From Streptomyces sp. Q6 (GTDB taxonomy: Bacteria > Actinomycetota > Actinomycetes > Streptomycetales > Streptomycetaceae), in contig NZ_CP146022.1 of the NCBI RefSeq assembly GCF_036967205.1, forward strand, positions 434,001 through 498,000: 64,000 nt of DNA, given 5' to 3'. This document shows, one piece after another, positions 37,507 through 47,993 of this stretch. The position numbers and the translations under genes are program-made. The notes beneath the pieces are model-generated. The model saw only the letters and a list, made by a program, of their open reading frames with translations. It had not been told where the DNA came from and searched no databases. Within the stretch, counting starts at the first letter, position 1. Every line of letters starts with the position of its first letter.

Positions 37507-38795
37507 ATGCCCTCCCCGACCTCTCCAGCCCCCCGGCCGCCCCGGCCCTCCGCGTTCGCCCGGGTCCGCGCGCTTGCTCCGCCGTCGGCCGTGGCGGCCG
37601 GGCTCATCGCCGTCACCGTCGGCGTGACCAGTTCCGCGGCGCTCGTCTTCACGGCGGCGCGGGCCGCGGGCGCGGACGCGCGGGAGATCTCGTCATGGAT
37701 GCTGGCGCTCGGCGTGGGCCTGGCCGTCACCTGCGCGGGCCTGTCGCTGCGCTTCCGGGCGCCGGTCGTGACGGCGTGGTCGACGCCGGGCGCGGCCCTG
37801 CTCGCGACGAGCCTGAGCGGCGTCTCGATGGGCAAGGCGATCGGGGCGTTCGTCTTCAGCGCGGTACTGATCCTGGTGAGCGGGCTCACCGGGTGGTTCG
37901 CCCGGGTCATGGACCGTATTCCGGTGCCGCTGGCGGCGGCGCTGCTGGCCGGGGTGCTGCTCCAGTTCGGCACCGGCCTGTTCGCGCAGATGGACGGCAG
38001 CTTCGGCGTCGCCTTCCCCGTCTTCGCGCTGTACCTGCTGGCACGCCGGCTGCTGCCGCGCTACGCGGTCCTGGTCGCCCTGGCGGGCGGTGTCCTCGCC
38101 TCGGTCGTCGCCGGGGGCTGGCACCTGGAACGGGTCCAACTCGCCTGGGCGCAGCCGGTGTTCACGACACCGGAGTTCGACTGGAAGGTGCTCGTCAGCG
38201 TCGGGGTGCCCCTGTTCGTGGTCACGATGGCGTCGCAGAACCTGCCCGGCGTCGCGGTGCTGCGCGGTTCGGGATACGACGTCCCGGTGTCGCCGCTGCT
38301 GACATGGACGGGCGCGGTGCAGGCGGTGCTCGCCCCCTTCGGCGCGTTCGGCATCAACCTGGCGGCGATCACGGCCGCGATCTGTACGGGTGAGGAGGCG
38401 CATCCGGAGCGCGGGCGGCGCTACCTCGCGGCGGTGTGGGCGGGCGTGTTCTACCTGTGCATGGGGCTGCTGGGCGCCACGGTCGCCTCCCTGCTCACGG
38501 CGATGCCGCAGGCGCTGGTGCTGGCCGTGGCCGGGGTCGGTCTGCTCGCCACGATCGAGGCGTCGCTGGCGTCGGCCCTGTCCGACCCGCGCTCCCGCGA
38601 GGCGGCGGTCGTCACGTTCCTCGCCACGGCGTCCGGCGTGACCCTGCTCGGCATCGGCTCGGCGTTCTGGGGCCTGCTCGCGGGGGCGTTGGCCGGCGCG
38701 GTGTCGTCCCTGGCCCGCCACGCCCCGGCGCCGACCGCGCCGACCGGCCAGGACGCGTCCCCGTCCACGGGCACGCCCGCGCGCACGGGGCGTGA
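37507..38795 (+). CDS. benE: BenE-family benzoate/H+ symporter (frameshift in the last codons as sequenced)
   Basis: This membrane protein of about 429 residues has 11-12 helices. LIAVTVGVTSSAALVFTAA near residues 36-54, AWSTPGAALLATS near residues 87-99, and FGAFGINLAAITAAICTGEEA near residues 277-297 are BenE hallmarks. As written the frame runs on for hundreds of codons antisense to the next gene. Restoring one G in the GGGG at 38787-38790 ends it at the TGA finishing 38795, 15 bases before the convergent amidotransferase stop, at a normal family length. It is divergent from the XRE-cupin gene. Benzoate as substrate is inferred from family; no ben catabolic genes are in the window. Confidence 0.83.
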
Positions 38796-38810
38796 GCCGC
38801 CGGCCGGGGG

Positions 38811-39555
38811 CTACGTGGGTGGCTCCGCGCGGCACTCCGCCGCCCCGCACACCCCCGCGAACCTCCGCGCCACCGTCGACCACGCCGCGATCGCCGCGGG
38901 CTCGTCGGCGAGGGCCGTCGCGTGCAGAGCGTCCCGGTCCACGCCGAGCGCGGCGAGCCCGTCCGGGTCCCAGCCGGCGATCCGGTCCGCGTCCGCCTCG
39001 GGGTGGAACTGGACGCCCCACGCCCGGTCGCCGACCCGGAACGCCTGGTACGGGCACGCCTCGCTGGAGGCCAACCAGACCGCGCCCGGCGGGAGTTCGG
39101 TGATGGCGTCGACGTGCCGCTCGATCGCGGGGACGGTCGCCCCGAGGCCGTGCAGCAGCGCGTCCTCCCCGCCTCCGGGCGCAGCCGGATCGGCGTGCTG
39201 CCGTGCTCGGGCCGCCCGTGCCGTCCGCGCACGGTGCCGCCCGCGACCTGGGCGAGCAACTGGCCGCCGAGGCAGATGCCCAGGAACGGGGTGCCGGACG
39301 CGAGCGCCTGGCGGGCGAGTCGGCGGGTCGCCGGGAGCCAGGGGCGCGGTCGTCGTCGTCCGGGAGGTAGCCGCCGCCGAGGACCAGGAGCGGGCGGCCG
39401 TCGAGGGAGTCGGGCAGGACCTCGCCTTCGTAAGGGCGCAGCACCCGCACGTCGAGGCCGGCCTCGCCCAGCCACGTGCCGAACCGGCCGGGGCCGCCGC
39501 CGGGGGTGTGCTGCACGGCGAGCACCGTGCCGGGTCCTCTCGTGTCCGCCGTCAT
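38811..39555 (-). pseudogene. Class I glutamine amidotransferase (GMP-synthase-type) domain protein (two frameshifts as sequenced)
   Basis: If repaired this is about 248 residues. It shows VLAVQHTPGGGPGRFGTWL at the N terminus, LLVLGGGYLPDD for the oxyanion strand, FLGICLGGQLLAQV with the nucleophile Cys, and GVQFHPEADADRIAGW with the catalytic His and Glu. One C is missing in the run at 39341-39344 (minus-strand CCCC) and one G in the run at 39167-39170 (minus-strand GGGG). Restoring them gives DRAPWLPATRRLARQ and RPEAGEDALLHGLG. Proteins of this type include gamma-glutamyl-hydrolase-like enzymes and stand-alone GATases. The substrate is unknown. ATG at 39555 is the likely start. Confidence 0.8.
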
Positions 39556-39673
39556 ACCGCCCACTCCCCTGGTTCCGCGGGCCCGCCGCCCGGTCTCGAT
39601 CACCGCAGCAGATCAGGGCGCGGCGGTCCCCGTCAACGCGCCGCGGCACCGGCGCCGCCGTACCCTGTCCGGC

Positions 39674-40523
39674 ATGTGCGAGCCCTCCACCGTCGCGGCG
39701 CGCTGCACCGGCCACTCGGCCACGGGTGAGCGCCGTCTGAGCGGTCAGCTGACGGAAGTCGCCCTCGACGACGGGCGGGTGGTGATGGTGAAGCATGCCG
39801 ACGCGCCGGACGCGGTGCGCGCGGAGGCGGCCGGTCTGCGCTGGCTCGCCGCCTCGCGCACCGTCGCCGTCCCCGTCGTGCACGGCGACGACCCGCACTG
39901 GCTGGTCATCGACCGGGTGCCCGACGGGCGGCCGACCGTCGAGGGGCGCTGCGGTTCGGCGGAGAGCTGGCGGCGCTGCACGCGGCGGGCGCGCCCGCGT
40001 TCGGCGCCCCGCCGCCCGACGGGCCGAAGGACGCGTACATCGGCCTCGCCCCCTGCGCAACGTCAGCGGTGACGACTGGCCCCGGTGGTACGCCGAGCAC
40101 CGCGTGCTGCCCTATCTGCGGCGCGCGGTCGACGACGGGGTCGTGCGACCGGCCGAGGCGCGCGTGATCGAGCGGGTCTGCGTGTCGCTGCCCGAGCTCG
40201 CCGGGCCCGCCGAACCGCCCGCCCGGCTCCACGGCGACCTGTGGAACGGCAACGTCCTGTGGGACCCCGACGGTTGCGCGTGGCTCATCGACCCGGCCGC
40301 GCACGGCGGGCACCGCGAGACCGATCTGGCGATGCTCCGGTTGTTCGGCGCCCCGCACCTGGAGCGGATCGTCGAGGGGTACGAGCGGTGCGCGCCGCTC
40401 GCCGCGGGGTGGCGCGAGCGGGTCCCCCTCCACCAGCTCTTCCCTCTCCTGGTGCACGCCGTGCTGTTCGGCCGCGGCTACGCCGAGCAGGCCCTGTCCG
40501 CGGCCCGCTCCCAACTGTCGTAG
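39674..40523 (+). pseudogene. Fructosamine-kinase-like phosphotransferase (two frameshifts as sequenced)
   Basis: If repaired this is about 283 residues of the FN3K/APH kinase fold. It shows GRVVMVKHADAPDAVRAEAA with the ATP-binding Lys, HWLVIDRVPDGRP in the hinge, ARLHGDLWNGNVLWDPDG with the catalytic Asp and Asn, and LIDPAAHGGHRETDLAML with the metal Asp. HGDLWNGN and the GHRExDLAM segment are specific to fructosamine kinases. One G is missing in 39942-39945 and one C in 40049-40053; restoring them gives LRFGGELAALHAAG and IGLAPLRNVSGDDW. Family members phosphorylate protein-bound ketoamines (protein deglycation). It starts 118 bases from the divergent amidotransferase gene. Confidence 0.82.
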
Positions 40524-40565
40524 CACCCCTATGAACTGACGGCATGTCAGGTTACGCTCCGGCGC

Positions 40566-41648
40566 ATGACTTCCACGGTGGTCTGGGGCACGGGAAACGT
40601 GGGGCGCGCGGCCATCCGGGCCGTCGACGCCCGCCCCGCCCTCGAACTGTCCGGCGTGCTCGTCCACGAGCCCGCCAAGCACGGCCGGGACGCGGGTGAC
40701 CTCGCAGGCCTCGGCCACGCCCTCGGCGTCACCGCGACGACCGACGTCGACGCGGTGCTCGCGGCCGGGCCCGGTGCCGTCGTCTACGCGGCCTCCGGCG
40801 ACCTGCGCCCCGACGAGGCCCTCGACGACGTCTGCCGCGCCCTGCGCGCGGGGGCCGTCGTCGTCACCCCGGCGCTCTACCCCCTCTACGATCCGCGCAG
40901 CGCGCCACCCGACTTCACCGACCCGGTGCGCGCGGCGATCGCCGAGGGCGGCGGTTCGCTGTTCGTCTCCGGCGTCGACCCCGGCTGGGCCAACGACGTG
41001 CTGCCGCTGCTGGTCAGCGGGCTCGGCTCGCGGATCGACGTGGTGCGCTGCCAGGAGATCTTCGACTACTCGACGTACGACCAGGAGGAGTCGGTCCGTC
41101 ATCTGGTCGGCATGGGGCACCCCATGGAGTACGAGCCGCTGATGCTCGCCGAGTCGGTGCCGACGATGGTGTGGGGCGGCCAGATCCGACTGCTGGCCCG
41201 CGCGCTCGGTGTCGAACTCGGCGAGATCCGGGAGACGCTGGAGCGGCGGGCCCTGGAGCGCGACGTGTCGACGGCGGCCATGGGCGACTTCGCGGCGGGT
41301 ACCCAGGGCGCCGTCCGGTTCGAGGTGCAGGGCATCGTCGACGGCGACGTGCGCATCGTCGTCGAGCACGTCACCCGGATCCATCCGTCCTGCGCGCCGG
41401 ACTGGCCCGTGCCGCCCGGCGGCGGCGCCGGCGCCCACCGTGTCGTCATCGAGGGCCGCCCGCGTATCGAGGTCACCGTCCAGGCCACCGACGAGGACGG
41501 CAATCACGCGGCGGGCGGCAACGCGACCGCCGTCGGCCGACTGGTCGGCGCCATCGAGTGGCTGACCGCCGCGGAGCCCGGTCTCTACGACGCGCTCGAC
41601 GTACCCCTGCTGCCCGCGACCGGCCGGCTCGGAAGGAAACAGCCATGA
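40566..41648 (+). CDS. Dihydrodipicolinate-reductase-like NAD(P)-dependent oxidoreductase
   Basis: The 360-residue product has an N-terminal Rossmann domain (VVWGTGNVGRAAIRAVDARP, residues 5-24) and a DapB-like C-terminal domain. Relatives include 2,4-diaminopentanoate dehydrogenase and uncharacterised actinobacterial amine dehydrogenases. Notable segments are VTPALYPLYDPRSAP, SGVDPGWANDVLPLLVSGLG near residues 137-156 and EIFDYSTYDQEESVRHLVGM. The Lys typical of true DapB is not evident in the corresponding region. Its stop overlaps the next start in ATGA (41645-41648), so it is coupled to the AhpD-like gene. The start at 40566 is 42 bases after the kinase stop. Confidence 0.75.
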   Translation: MTSTVVWGTGNVGRAAIRAVDARPALELSGVLVHEPAKHGRDAGDLAGLGHALGVTATTDVDAVLAAGPGAVVYAASGDLRPDEALDDVCRALRAGAVVVTPALYPLYDPRSAPPDFTDPVRAAIAEGGGSLFVSGVDPGWANDVLPLLVSGLGSRIDVVRCQEIFDYSTYDQEESVRHLVGMGHPMEYEPLMLAESVPTMVWGGQIRLLARALGVELGEIRETLERRALERDVSTAAMGDFAAGTQGAVRFEVQGIVDGDVRIVVEHVTRIHPSCAPDWPVPPGGGAGAHRVVIEGRPRIEVTVQATDEDGNHAAGGNATAVGRLVGAIEWLTAAEPGLYDALDVPLLPATGRLGRKQP

Positions 41649-42133
41649 CGGACCTGCGGATCGACATCCCGGAGGGCGAGGAGCCCATCCCGTACGTGTG
41701 GGGCGAGATGGTGCCGGGGATCGGTCCCGTCGCCGCGCAGTTCTCGATGGCGGTGTACGACCATTCGACGCTGGGACTGCGCGAGTTCGAGGCGGCGCGG
41801 CTGCGGATCGCGCAGATCAACGGCTGTCTGTTCTGCCTGGACTGGCGCACCGAGCGGGACGGCGAGAAGGTCGAGGAGCCCTTCGCGGACGCCGTCGAGG
41901 ACTGGCGGGCGACGGACGCGTTCGACACCCGGACCCGGCTCGCCGCCGAGTACGCGGAGCGGTACGCGCTCGACCACCACGGGCTCGACGACGCGTTCTG
42001 GAAGCGGATGACGGCCTGCTACAGCCAGGCGGAGATCGTGGAACTCAGCATGGCCATCGGCTCATGGCTGGCGTTCGGGCGGCTCAACCATGTGCTCGGC
42101 CTCGACGCCGTGTGCGTCCTGCCCAAGTCCTGA
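41645..42133 (+). CDS. Carboxymuconolactone-decarboxylase/AhpD-like protein
   Basis: The 162-residue product is all-helical and carries RIAQINGCLFCLDWRTERDG near residues 53-72, with the C-x-x-C redox pair of AhpD-like proteins. The downstream ELSMAIGSWLAFGRLNHVLG matches the family's second conserved helix. The C-x-x-C points to thiol/peroxidase chemistry rather than true 4-carboxymuconolactone decarboxylase. It is translationally coupled to the DapB-like oxidoreductase, and the two are frequent partners in actinobacteria. The last bases of the gene form one arm of a terminator hairpin. Confidence 0.8.
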   Translation: MTDLRIDIPEGEEPIPYVWGEMVPGIGPVAAQFSMAVYDHSTLGLREFEAARLRIAQINGCLFCLDWRTERDGEKVEEPFADAVEDWRATDAFDTRTRLAAEYAERYALDHHGLDDAFWKRMTACYSQAEIVELSMAIGSWLAFGRLNHVLGLDAVCVLPKS

Positions 42134-42164
42134 ACACCCCTCACGCCCTCAGGACTTGGGCAGG
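42118..42164. terminator. Bidirectional terminator whose left arm is coding sequence
   Basis: A perfect 16-bp stem (42118-42133 with 42149-42164) has a 15-base loop. The left arm is the last five codons plus the stop of the AhpD-like gene. The right arm ends 16 bases before the stop of the convergent cholesterol oxidase gene, so it can end transcription from both sides. Confidence 0.75.
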
Positions 42165-42180
42165 CACTTCCCTCACCGCG

Positions 42181-43892
<1,712 letters not shown>

Positions 43893-43995
43893 TAATGTGC
43901 GTCCGTTTCAGGCCATCTTCTCCCGATCTTGTACACCGAGCGGCGAACAGCGAGGTGAGGGCGTCCGGGGGCGACGCCCTCGGCTCGTCGTCCGG

Positions 43996-44781
43996 TCAGC
44001 GCACCCGGGCCACGGCGCCGTAGATCCCGCTCGGCTCCGGCTCGGGGGCGGGCTCGTCGCGGTACCACTCGGTCGCCGTCACCAGGCCGGGCTCCACCAG
44101 GTCGAGGCCGTCGAAGAAGCGGGCCACCTCGTCGCGGCTGCGGAAGCCGAGCTTGATGCCGCCCTTCGCGTACTCGGCGGTGACCTGGTCCGACAGCTCG
44201 GGGAAGATGTCCGACGAGGCGTGCGAGAGCACCAGGTGGCTGCCCGAGGGCAGGGCGGAGACCAGCTCGGCGACGATCTCGTACGGCTTCTGCTCCTCCG
44301 GGAGGAAGTGCATCAGCGCGATGAGGGACAGGGCGAGCGGGCGGTCGAAGTCCAGGACGGTACGGGCGTGTTCGATGATCGTGCCCGGCTCGCGGACGTC
44401 GGCCTGGATGTAGTCCGTGGTGCCCTCGGGGGTGCTGACGAGGAGCGCCTCCGCGTGCCGCAGCACGATGGGGTCGTTGTCGGTGTAGACGACACGGGCC
44501 GACGGCACGACGCTCTGCACGATCTGGTGCAGGTTCGGCGCGGTGGGGATGCCGGTGCCGATGTCGAGGAACTGGTCGACGCCCTGACCGGCGAGCCAGC
44601 GCGTGGCCCGCTGCATGAACGCGCGGTTCTGCCGGGCACCGTCCCGCGCCTCGGGCGGCAGCTGCGCGCCGACGGCCTCGTCGACCGGGTAGTTGTCCTT
44701 GCCGCCGAGCAGCCAGTCGTAGACCCGCGCGGGGTGCGCCTGACTGGTGTCGATACGGGGTCGGGCTGCGGGTTCCGTCAT
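43996..44781 (-). CDS. SAM-dependent methyltransferase, Methyltransf_19 (DUF574) family
   Basis: The 261-residue product opens with IDTSQAHPARVYDWLLGGKDNYPVD in two blocks, the signature of this actinomycete family. The SAM site is FLDIGTGIPTAPNLHQI near residues 71-87 with the acidic VVYTDNDPIVLRHAEALL after it, and LSLIALMHFLPEEQKPYEIV follows. It is cytoplasmic. Streptomyces genomes carry many copies of unknown substrate, often near ATP-binding regulator operons, which are not seen here. ATG at 44781 fits the family N terminus. It is divergent from the cupin gene by 183 bases. Confidence 0.87.
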   Translation of the reverse strand: MTEPAARPRIDTSQAHPARVYDWLLGGKDNYPVDEAVGAQLPPEARDGARQNRAFMQRATRWLAGQGVDQFLDIGTGIPTAPNLHQIVQSVVPSARVVYTDNDPIVLRHAEALLVSTPEGTTDYIQADVREPGTIIEHARTVLDFDRPLALSLIALMHFLPEEQKPYEIVAELVSALPSGSHLVLSHASSDIFPELSDQVTAEYAKGGIKLGFRSRDEVARFFDGLDLVEPGLVTATEWYRDEPAPEPEPSGIYGAVARVR

Positions 44782-44964
44782 GGGTCGGGCTCCATCGTCG
44801 CGAAGGGGGCGGTCCAGGGGTTGATCCGTGGGGTGATCCATGTGCAGTCTGCCATGTCAACTGCCCGCGTTGATCAGGGCGTTGAGGGTTCACGGGCGGT
44901 ACGGCGCCGGCGACGCAGGGTGGCCGGAGTCGATGATCCACCGCCCTCGTGGAAGGGAGGAACC

Positions 44965-45456
44965 ATGCGCGACCGGCAGAGCGAGCTCGGACTCGAACCG
45001 CACGGTGAGGGCGGCTTCTTCCGTCGCCTCTACACCAGCCCGGTCACCGTGGAGACGGCCCACGGGCCCCGCCCTGCGGCGACCTCGATCCACTACCTCC
45101 TCGACGAGCGGCAGCCGCGCGGCCTGCTGCACCGCAACCGAAGCGACATCCTGCACTTCCTGATCGACGGCGGCCCGCTGGAGTACGTCACGGTCGACCC
45201 GGCGGGGACGCTCACGCGCACGCTGCTCGGCCCGGACGACGAGCGGTTCCTGCTGGTGCCCGGCGGCTGCTGGAAGGCGTCGCAGCTCGTCGGCGGCGCC
45301 GTGATCGGCCTGGTGGCGGAGGTGGTCACGCCGGGGTTCGACTACGCGGACCACGCGTTCGCGACGCCGGACGTCCTGACCGAGTTCCCGCACCTGGCGG
45401 ACGCCCTGCGCCCGTTCGTCGAGCGCCAGGACCCCACGACCGGCGGTTCGGCCTGA
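44965..45456 (+). CDS. Cupin_5 (DUF985) family protein
   Basis: The 163-residue product is a single cupin: LGLEPHGEGGFFRRLYTSP near residues 9-27, AATSIHYLLDERQPRGLLHR, SDILHFLIDGGPLEYVTV and DERFLLVPGGCWKASQLVGG. The E-G-G-F-F-R and S-I-H-Y-L segments are Cupin_5 hallmarks. Relatives are uncharacterised or proposed sugar-epimerase-like proteins. A GGGAGGA ribosome site lies just before the ATG. It is divergent from the methyltransferase and convergent with the hydroxyacid dehydrogenase (19 bases). Confidence 0.8.
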   Translation: MRDRQSELGLEPHGEGGFFRRLYTSPVTVETAHGPRPAATSIHYLLDERQPRGLLHRNRSDILHFLIDGGPLEYVTVDPAGTLTRTLLGPDDERFLLVPGGCWKASQLVGGAVIGLVAEVVTPGFDYADHAFATPDVLTEFPHLADALRPFVERQDPTTGGSA

Positions 45457-45475
45457 GCGGCCCCGGCGGGGGTGC

Positions 45476-46438
45476 TCACCCCAGGGTGCGCAGCGGGCTG
45501 CCCGCCAGATACGCCTCGATGTCCTCGACGGCGCCCCGGAAGTAGCCCTCGTAGTTGCGGCGCGTGACGTAGCCGAGGTGGGGCAGGCCGAGGAAGTTCG
45601 GGGCGGTGCGCAGCGGGTGGTCGAGCGGGAGCGGCTCGGTGTCGAAGACGTCGCTGCCCGCGCCCGCGATCCAGCCCTCGCGCAGCGCCTGGACCAGCGC
45701 GTCCTGGTCGACGATCGCGGCGCGGGAGGTGTTCACGAGGTACGCGGTGCGGCGCATCCGCTTCAGCTCGGCGGCGCCGACGAGACCCCGGGTGCGCTCA
45801 CCGAGGACGAGGTGCACGGAGACGAAGTCGCTGGTCTCCAGGAGTTCCTCCTTGGACGCGGCGAGGGTGGCGCCGGCCGCGGTGGCGCGCTCCTCTTCGA
45901 GATTCTGGCTCCAGGCGGCGACGTCCATGCCGAAGGCCGTGCCGACGCGCGCGACCCGGGTGCCGATCTTGCCGAGGCCGAGCAGGCCGAGGCGGCGTCC
46001 GGCGAGGTCGGCGCCGAGGGTGTGCTGCCAGGGGCCGCCGGTGCGCAGGTTCTCGCTCTCGGCGACGACACCGCGGGCGAGGTCGAGCAGGAGCGCCCAG
46101 GTGAGTTCGGCCGGCGGCTCGGAGCGGCTGGGGGTGCCGCAGACCGTGACCTGATGCGCGGCGGCCGCGGCCAGGTCGAGGGAGGCGTTGCGCAGGCCGG
46201 AGGTGACGATCAGCCTCAGCTGCGGCAGCCGCGCGAACAGCTCGGCGGGGAACGGGGTGCGCTCGCGCATCACGACGACGATCTCGCAGTCGCCGATCTC
46301 CGCGACGAGATCGTCGTGCGTGGCGAAGTGCCGGTCGAGGAACCGGACGTCCACGCGGCCGGAGAGCCGCTCCCAGTCCGCGAGCTCGCGGGCGACGCCC
46401 TGATAGTCGTCGAGTACGGCACAACGCAGCGCGGCCAC
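45476..46438 (-). CDS. D-2-hydroxyacid dehydrogenase family protein
   Basis: The 320-residue product has the D-isomer-specific 2-hydroxyacid dehydrogenase fold. The NAD motif is LGLLGLGKIGTRVARVGTAF near residues 145-164. The catalytic Arg is in NTSRAAIVDQDAL, the Glu in DVFDTEPLPLDHPL, and the His in LGLPHLGYVTRRNY. The GTG start at 46438 follows GGGAG and gives VAALRCAVLDDYQGVA, the usual family N terminus. It is soluble and monocistronic, with a 130-base gap to the next gene. Phosphoglycerate dehydrogenase is excluded by length (no regulatory domain). The natural substrate is unknown. Confidence 0.85.
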   Translation of the reverse strand: MAALRCAVLDDYQGVARELADWERLSGRVDVRFLDRHFATHDDLVAEIGDCEIVVVMRERTPFPAELFARLPQLRLIVTSGLRNASLDLAAAAAHQVTVCGTPSRSEPPAELTWALLLDLARGVVAESENLRTGGPWQHTLGADLAGRRLGLLGLGKIGTRVARVGTAFGMDVAAWSQNLEEERATAAGATLAASKEELLETSDFVSVHLVLGERTRGLVGAAELKRMRRTAYLVNTSRAAIVDQDALVQALREGWIAGAGSDVFDTEPLPLDHPLRTAPNFLGLPHLGYVTRRNYEGYFRGAVEDIEAYLAGSPLRTLG

Positions 46439-46568
46439 CCTGACTCCCTCACTCTGTGATCGATCACCTGCCGCGACCCTAGTACGGGCTCGTGTGGCGG
46501 ATCCCGGGTACCCGCGATAGGCAGGAAAGGCCACGTCATGCCTCGATCCCGTACTGGAGGTGGTCTCC

Positions 46569-46826
46569 GTGCCGAGGGCACAGATCAAGGACGAGAAGAC
46601 GTACCAGGCGCTGCGCCGGGAGGGCGCGAGCAAGGAGAAGGCGGCCCGGATCGCGAACGACGCGGCCCGGACGTCACGCTCCGCGACCGGCCGCAAGGGA
46701 GGGAAGGCGGGCGCCTACGAGGACCGCACGAAGGAGGACCTGTATCGCGAGGCCAAGAAGATCGGCATCGAGGGCCGCTCGCAGATGACCAAGGGAGAGC
46801 TCATCAAGGCGCTGCGGGACCACTGA
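46569..46826 (+). CDS. Small basic protein with Rho-N/SAP-like C-terminal motif (DUF7218)
   Basis: The 85-residue product is very rich in Lys, Arg and Ala. The first half (ALRREGASKEKAARIANDAA) is helical and highly charged. After a Gly/Lys turn, YEDRTKEDLYREAKKIGIEG and MTKGELIKALRD form a helix-extended-helix like Rho N-terminal or SAP nucleic-acid-binding domains. GTG at 46569 is preferred because GGAGG (46556-46560) is spaced 8 bases before it. A nucleic-acid-binding role, possibly chromatin-like or stress-related, is inferred from composition. A terminator hairpin follows. Confidence 0.72.
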   Translation: MPRAQIKDEKTYQALRREGASKEKAARIANDAARTSRSATGRKGGKAGAYEDRTKEDLYREAKKIGIEGRSQMTKGELIKALRDH

Positions 46827-46841
46827 GTCCATACGCCACCG

Positions 46842-46874
46842 AGGGCCTCCGGCGCCGTGCGCGCCGGGGGCCCT
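46842..46874 (+). terminator. Terminator after the small basic protein gene
   Basis: A 14-bp stem (46842-46855 with 46861-46874, one G-U pair) with a 5-base loop lies 15 bases after the stop and is followed by TTCGTCG. Confidence 0.65.
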
Positions 46875-47087
46875 TCGTCGCGCCCGGGGTCCAACTGCCC
46901 ACACCCTTAGCCGAGTTGGTCTGGACGAATGCCTTGACGCCCCTTCCCGACGACTCTTAAATCAACTCTTGAAGTTAACGCACCACGCGCAACCCATCCC
47001 TCCACCTGCCCCCCTCTCCACTTGTCTTCACTTTCTGGCGCGCCCGAGACAGGCGCGATCCCCCTACCCGAAGTGACGTGATGCTCC

Positions 47088-47942
47088 ATGCGTATGCGCT
47101 CCGCACTCCGCCGCAGGCTTCCCCTGGCCGCGGCCGCGCTGCTGTGCTGCGGCGCGGCGTTCGTCCCCACGGCGAACGCCGTCGGCGCCGGCGGCGCCTC
47201 GGCGGCCGCGGTCACCTTCTCCGACGACTTCGACGGGCCCGCGGGCTCGGCGGTCGACGGGTCGAAGTGGCAGATCGAGACCGGCGACAACGTCAACAAC
47301 CACGAGCGGCAGTACTACACCTCCGGCGCGAACAACGCGGCGCTCGACGGCCAGGGCCATCTGGTGATCACCGCACGGAAGGAGAACCCGGCCAACTACC
47401 CGTGCTGGTACGGCACGTGTCAGTACACCTCGGCGCGGCTGAACACGTCGGGAAAGTTCTCGACGACGCACGGGCACGTCGAGGCGCGGATGAAGATCCC
47501 GCGCGGGCAGGGCATGTGGCCGGCGTTCTGGATGCTCGGCGACGACATCGGGTCGGTGGGCTGGCCCAACTCGGGCGAGATCGACGTCATGGAGAACGTG
47601 GGCTTCGAGCCCTCCACGGTCCACGGGACGATCCACGGCCCCGGCTACTCGGGCTCCGGCGGCATCGGCGCGGCGTACTCGCTGCCGGGCGGCCAGGCGT
47701 TCGCGGACGCCTTCCACACGTTCGCGGTGGACTGGTCACCGAACTCCATCAGGTGGTCGGTGGACGGCACGGTGTTCCAGACCCGGACGCCGGCCGACGT
47801 GGGCGGCCATCAGTGGGTGTTCGAGAAGCCGTTCTTCCTGATCCTCAACCTGGCCGTCGGCGGCTACTGGCCGGGCGACCCGGACGGCGGCACCCGGTTC
47901 CCGCAGCAGCTGGTCGTCGATTACGTGCGGGTGAGCAGCTAG
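47088..47942 (+). CDS. Secreted GH16 endo-beta-glucanase (laminarinase-like)
   Basis: The 284-residue product has a signal peptide (residues 1 to about 31, RRLPLAAAALLCCGAAFVP then TANA). A GH16 catalytic domain follows, with FSDDFDGPAGSAVDGSKWQI near residues 44-63, GMWPAFWMLGDDIG and GEIDVMENVGFEPSTVHGTI, which holds the catalytic Glu pair in the E-I-D-x-x-E motif. The product hydrolyses beta-1,3 (or mixed) glucans outside the cell. It has no carbohydrate-binding module. ATG at 47088 has two nearby in-frame or overlapping alternatives (47081). A 261-base region upstream contains AT-rich sequence near 46957-46979 (AACTCTTGAAGTT core), possibly a catabolite operator. A convergent terminator follows. 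Confidence 0.9.
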   Translation: MRMRSALRRRLPLAAAALLCCGAAFVPTANAVGAGGASAAAVTFSDDFDGPAGSAVDGSKWQIETGDNVNNHERQYYTSGANNAALDGQGHLVITARKENPANYPCWYGTCQYTSARLNTSGKFSTTHGHVEARMKIPRGQGMWPAFWMLGDDIGSVGWPNSGEIDVMENVGFEPSTVHGTIHGPGYSGSGGIGAAYSLPGGQAFADAFHTFAVDWSPNSIRWSVDGTVFQTRTPADVGGHQWVFEKPFFLILNLAVGGYWPGDPDGGTRFPQQLVVDYVRVSS

Positions 47943-47949
47943 ACGGGCC

Positions 47950-47985
47950 GGTGGTGCGAGGGGGGGTCGGGCCCCTCGCACCACC
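47950..47985. terminator. Convergent terminator between the GH16 gene and rnhA
   Basis: A perfect 14-bp stem (47950-47963 with 47972-47985) with an 8-base loop lies 8 bases after the GH16 stop and 9 bases before the rnhA stop. Confidence 0.75.
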
Positions 47986-47993
47986 GCGGGCGA

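Noticed and set aside
37507-39729. A 740-codon frame extending benE into the next gene
   Set aside because: BenE homology ends near 38780 and the rest is antisense to the amidotransferase. One missing G at 38787-38790 hides the true stop at 38795.
41645-42133. PcaC, 4-carboxymuconolactone decarboxylase of the protocatechuate pathway
   Set aside because: The protein has an AhpD-like C-x-x-C motif and sits with a DapB-like oxidoreductase, not with pca genes.
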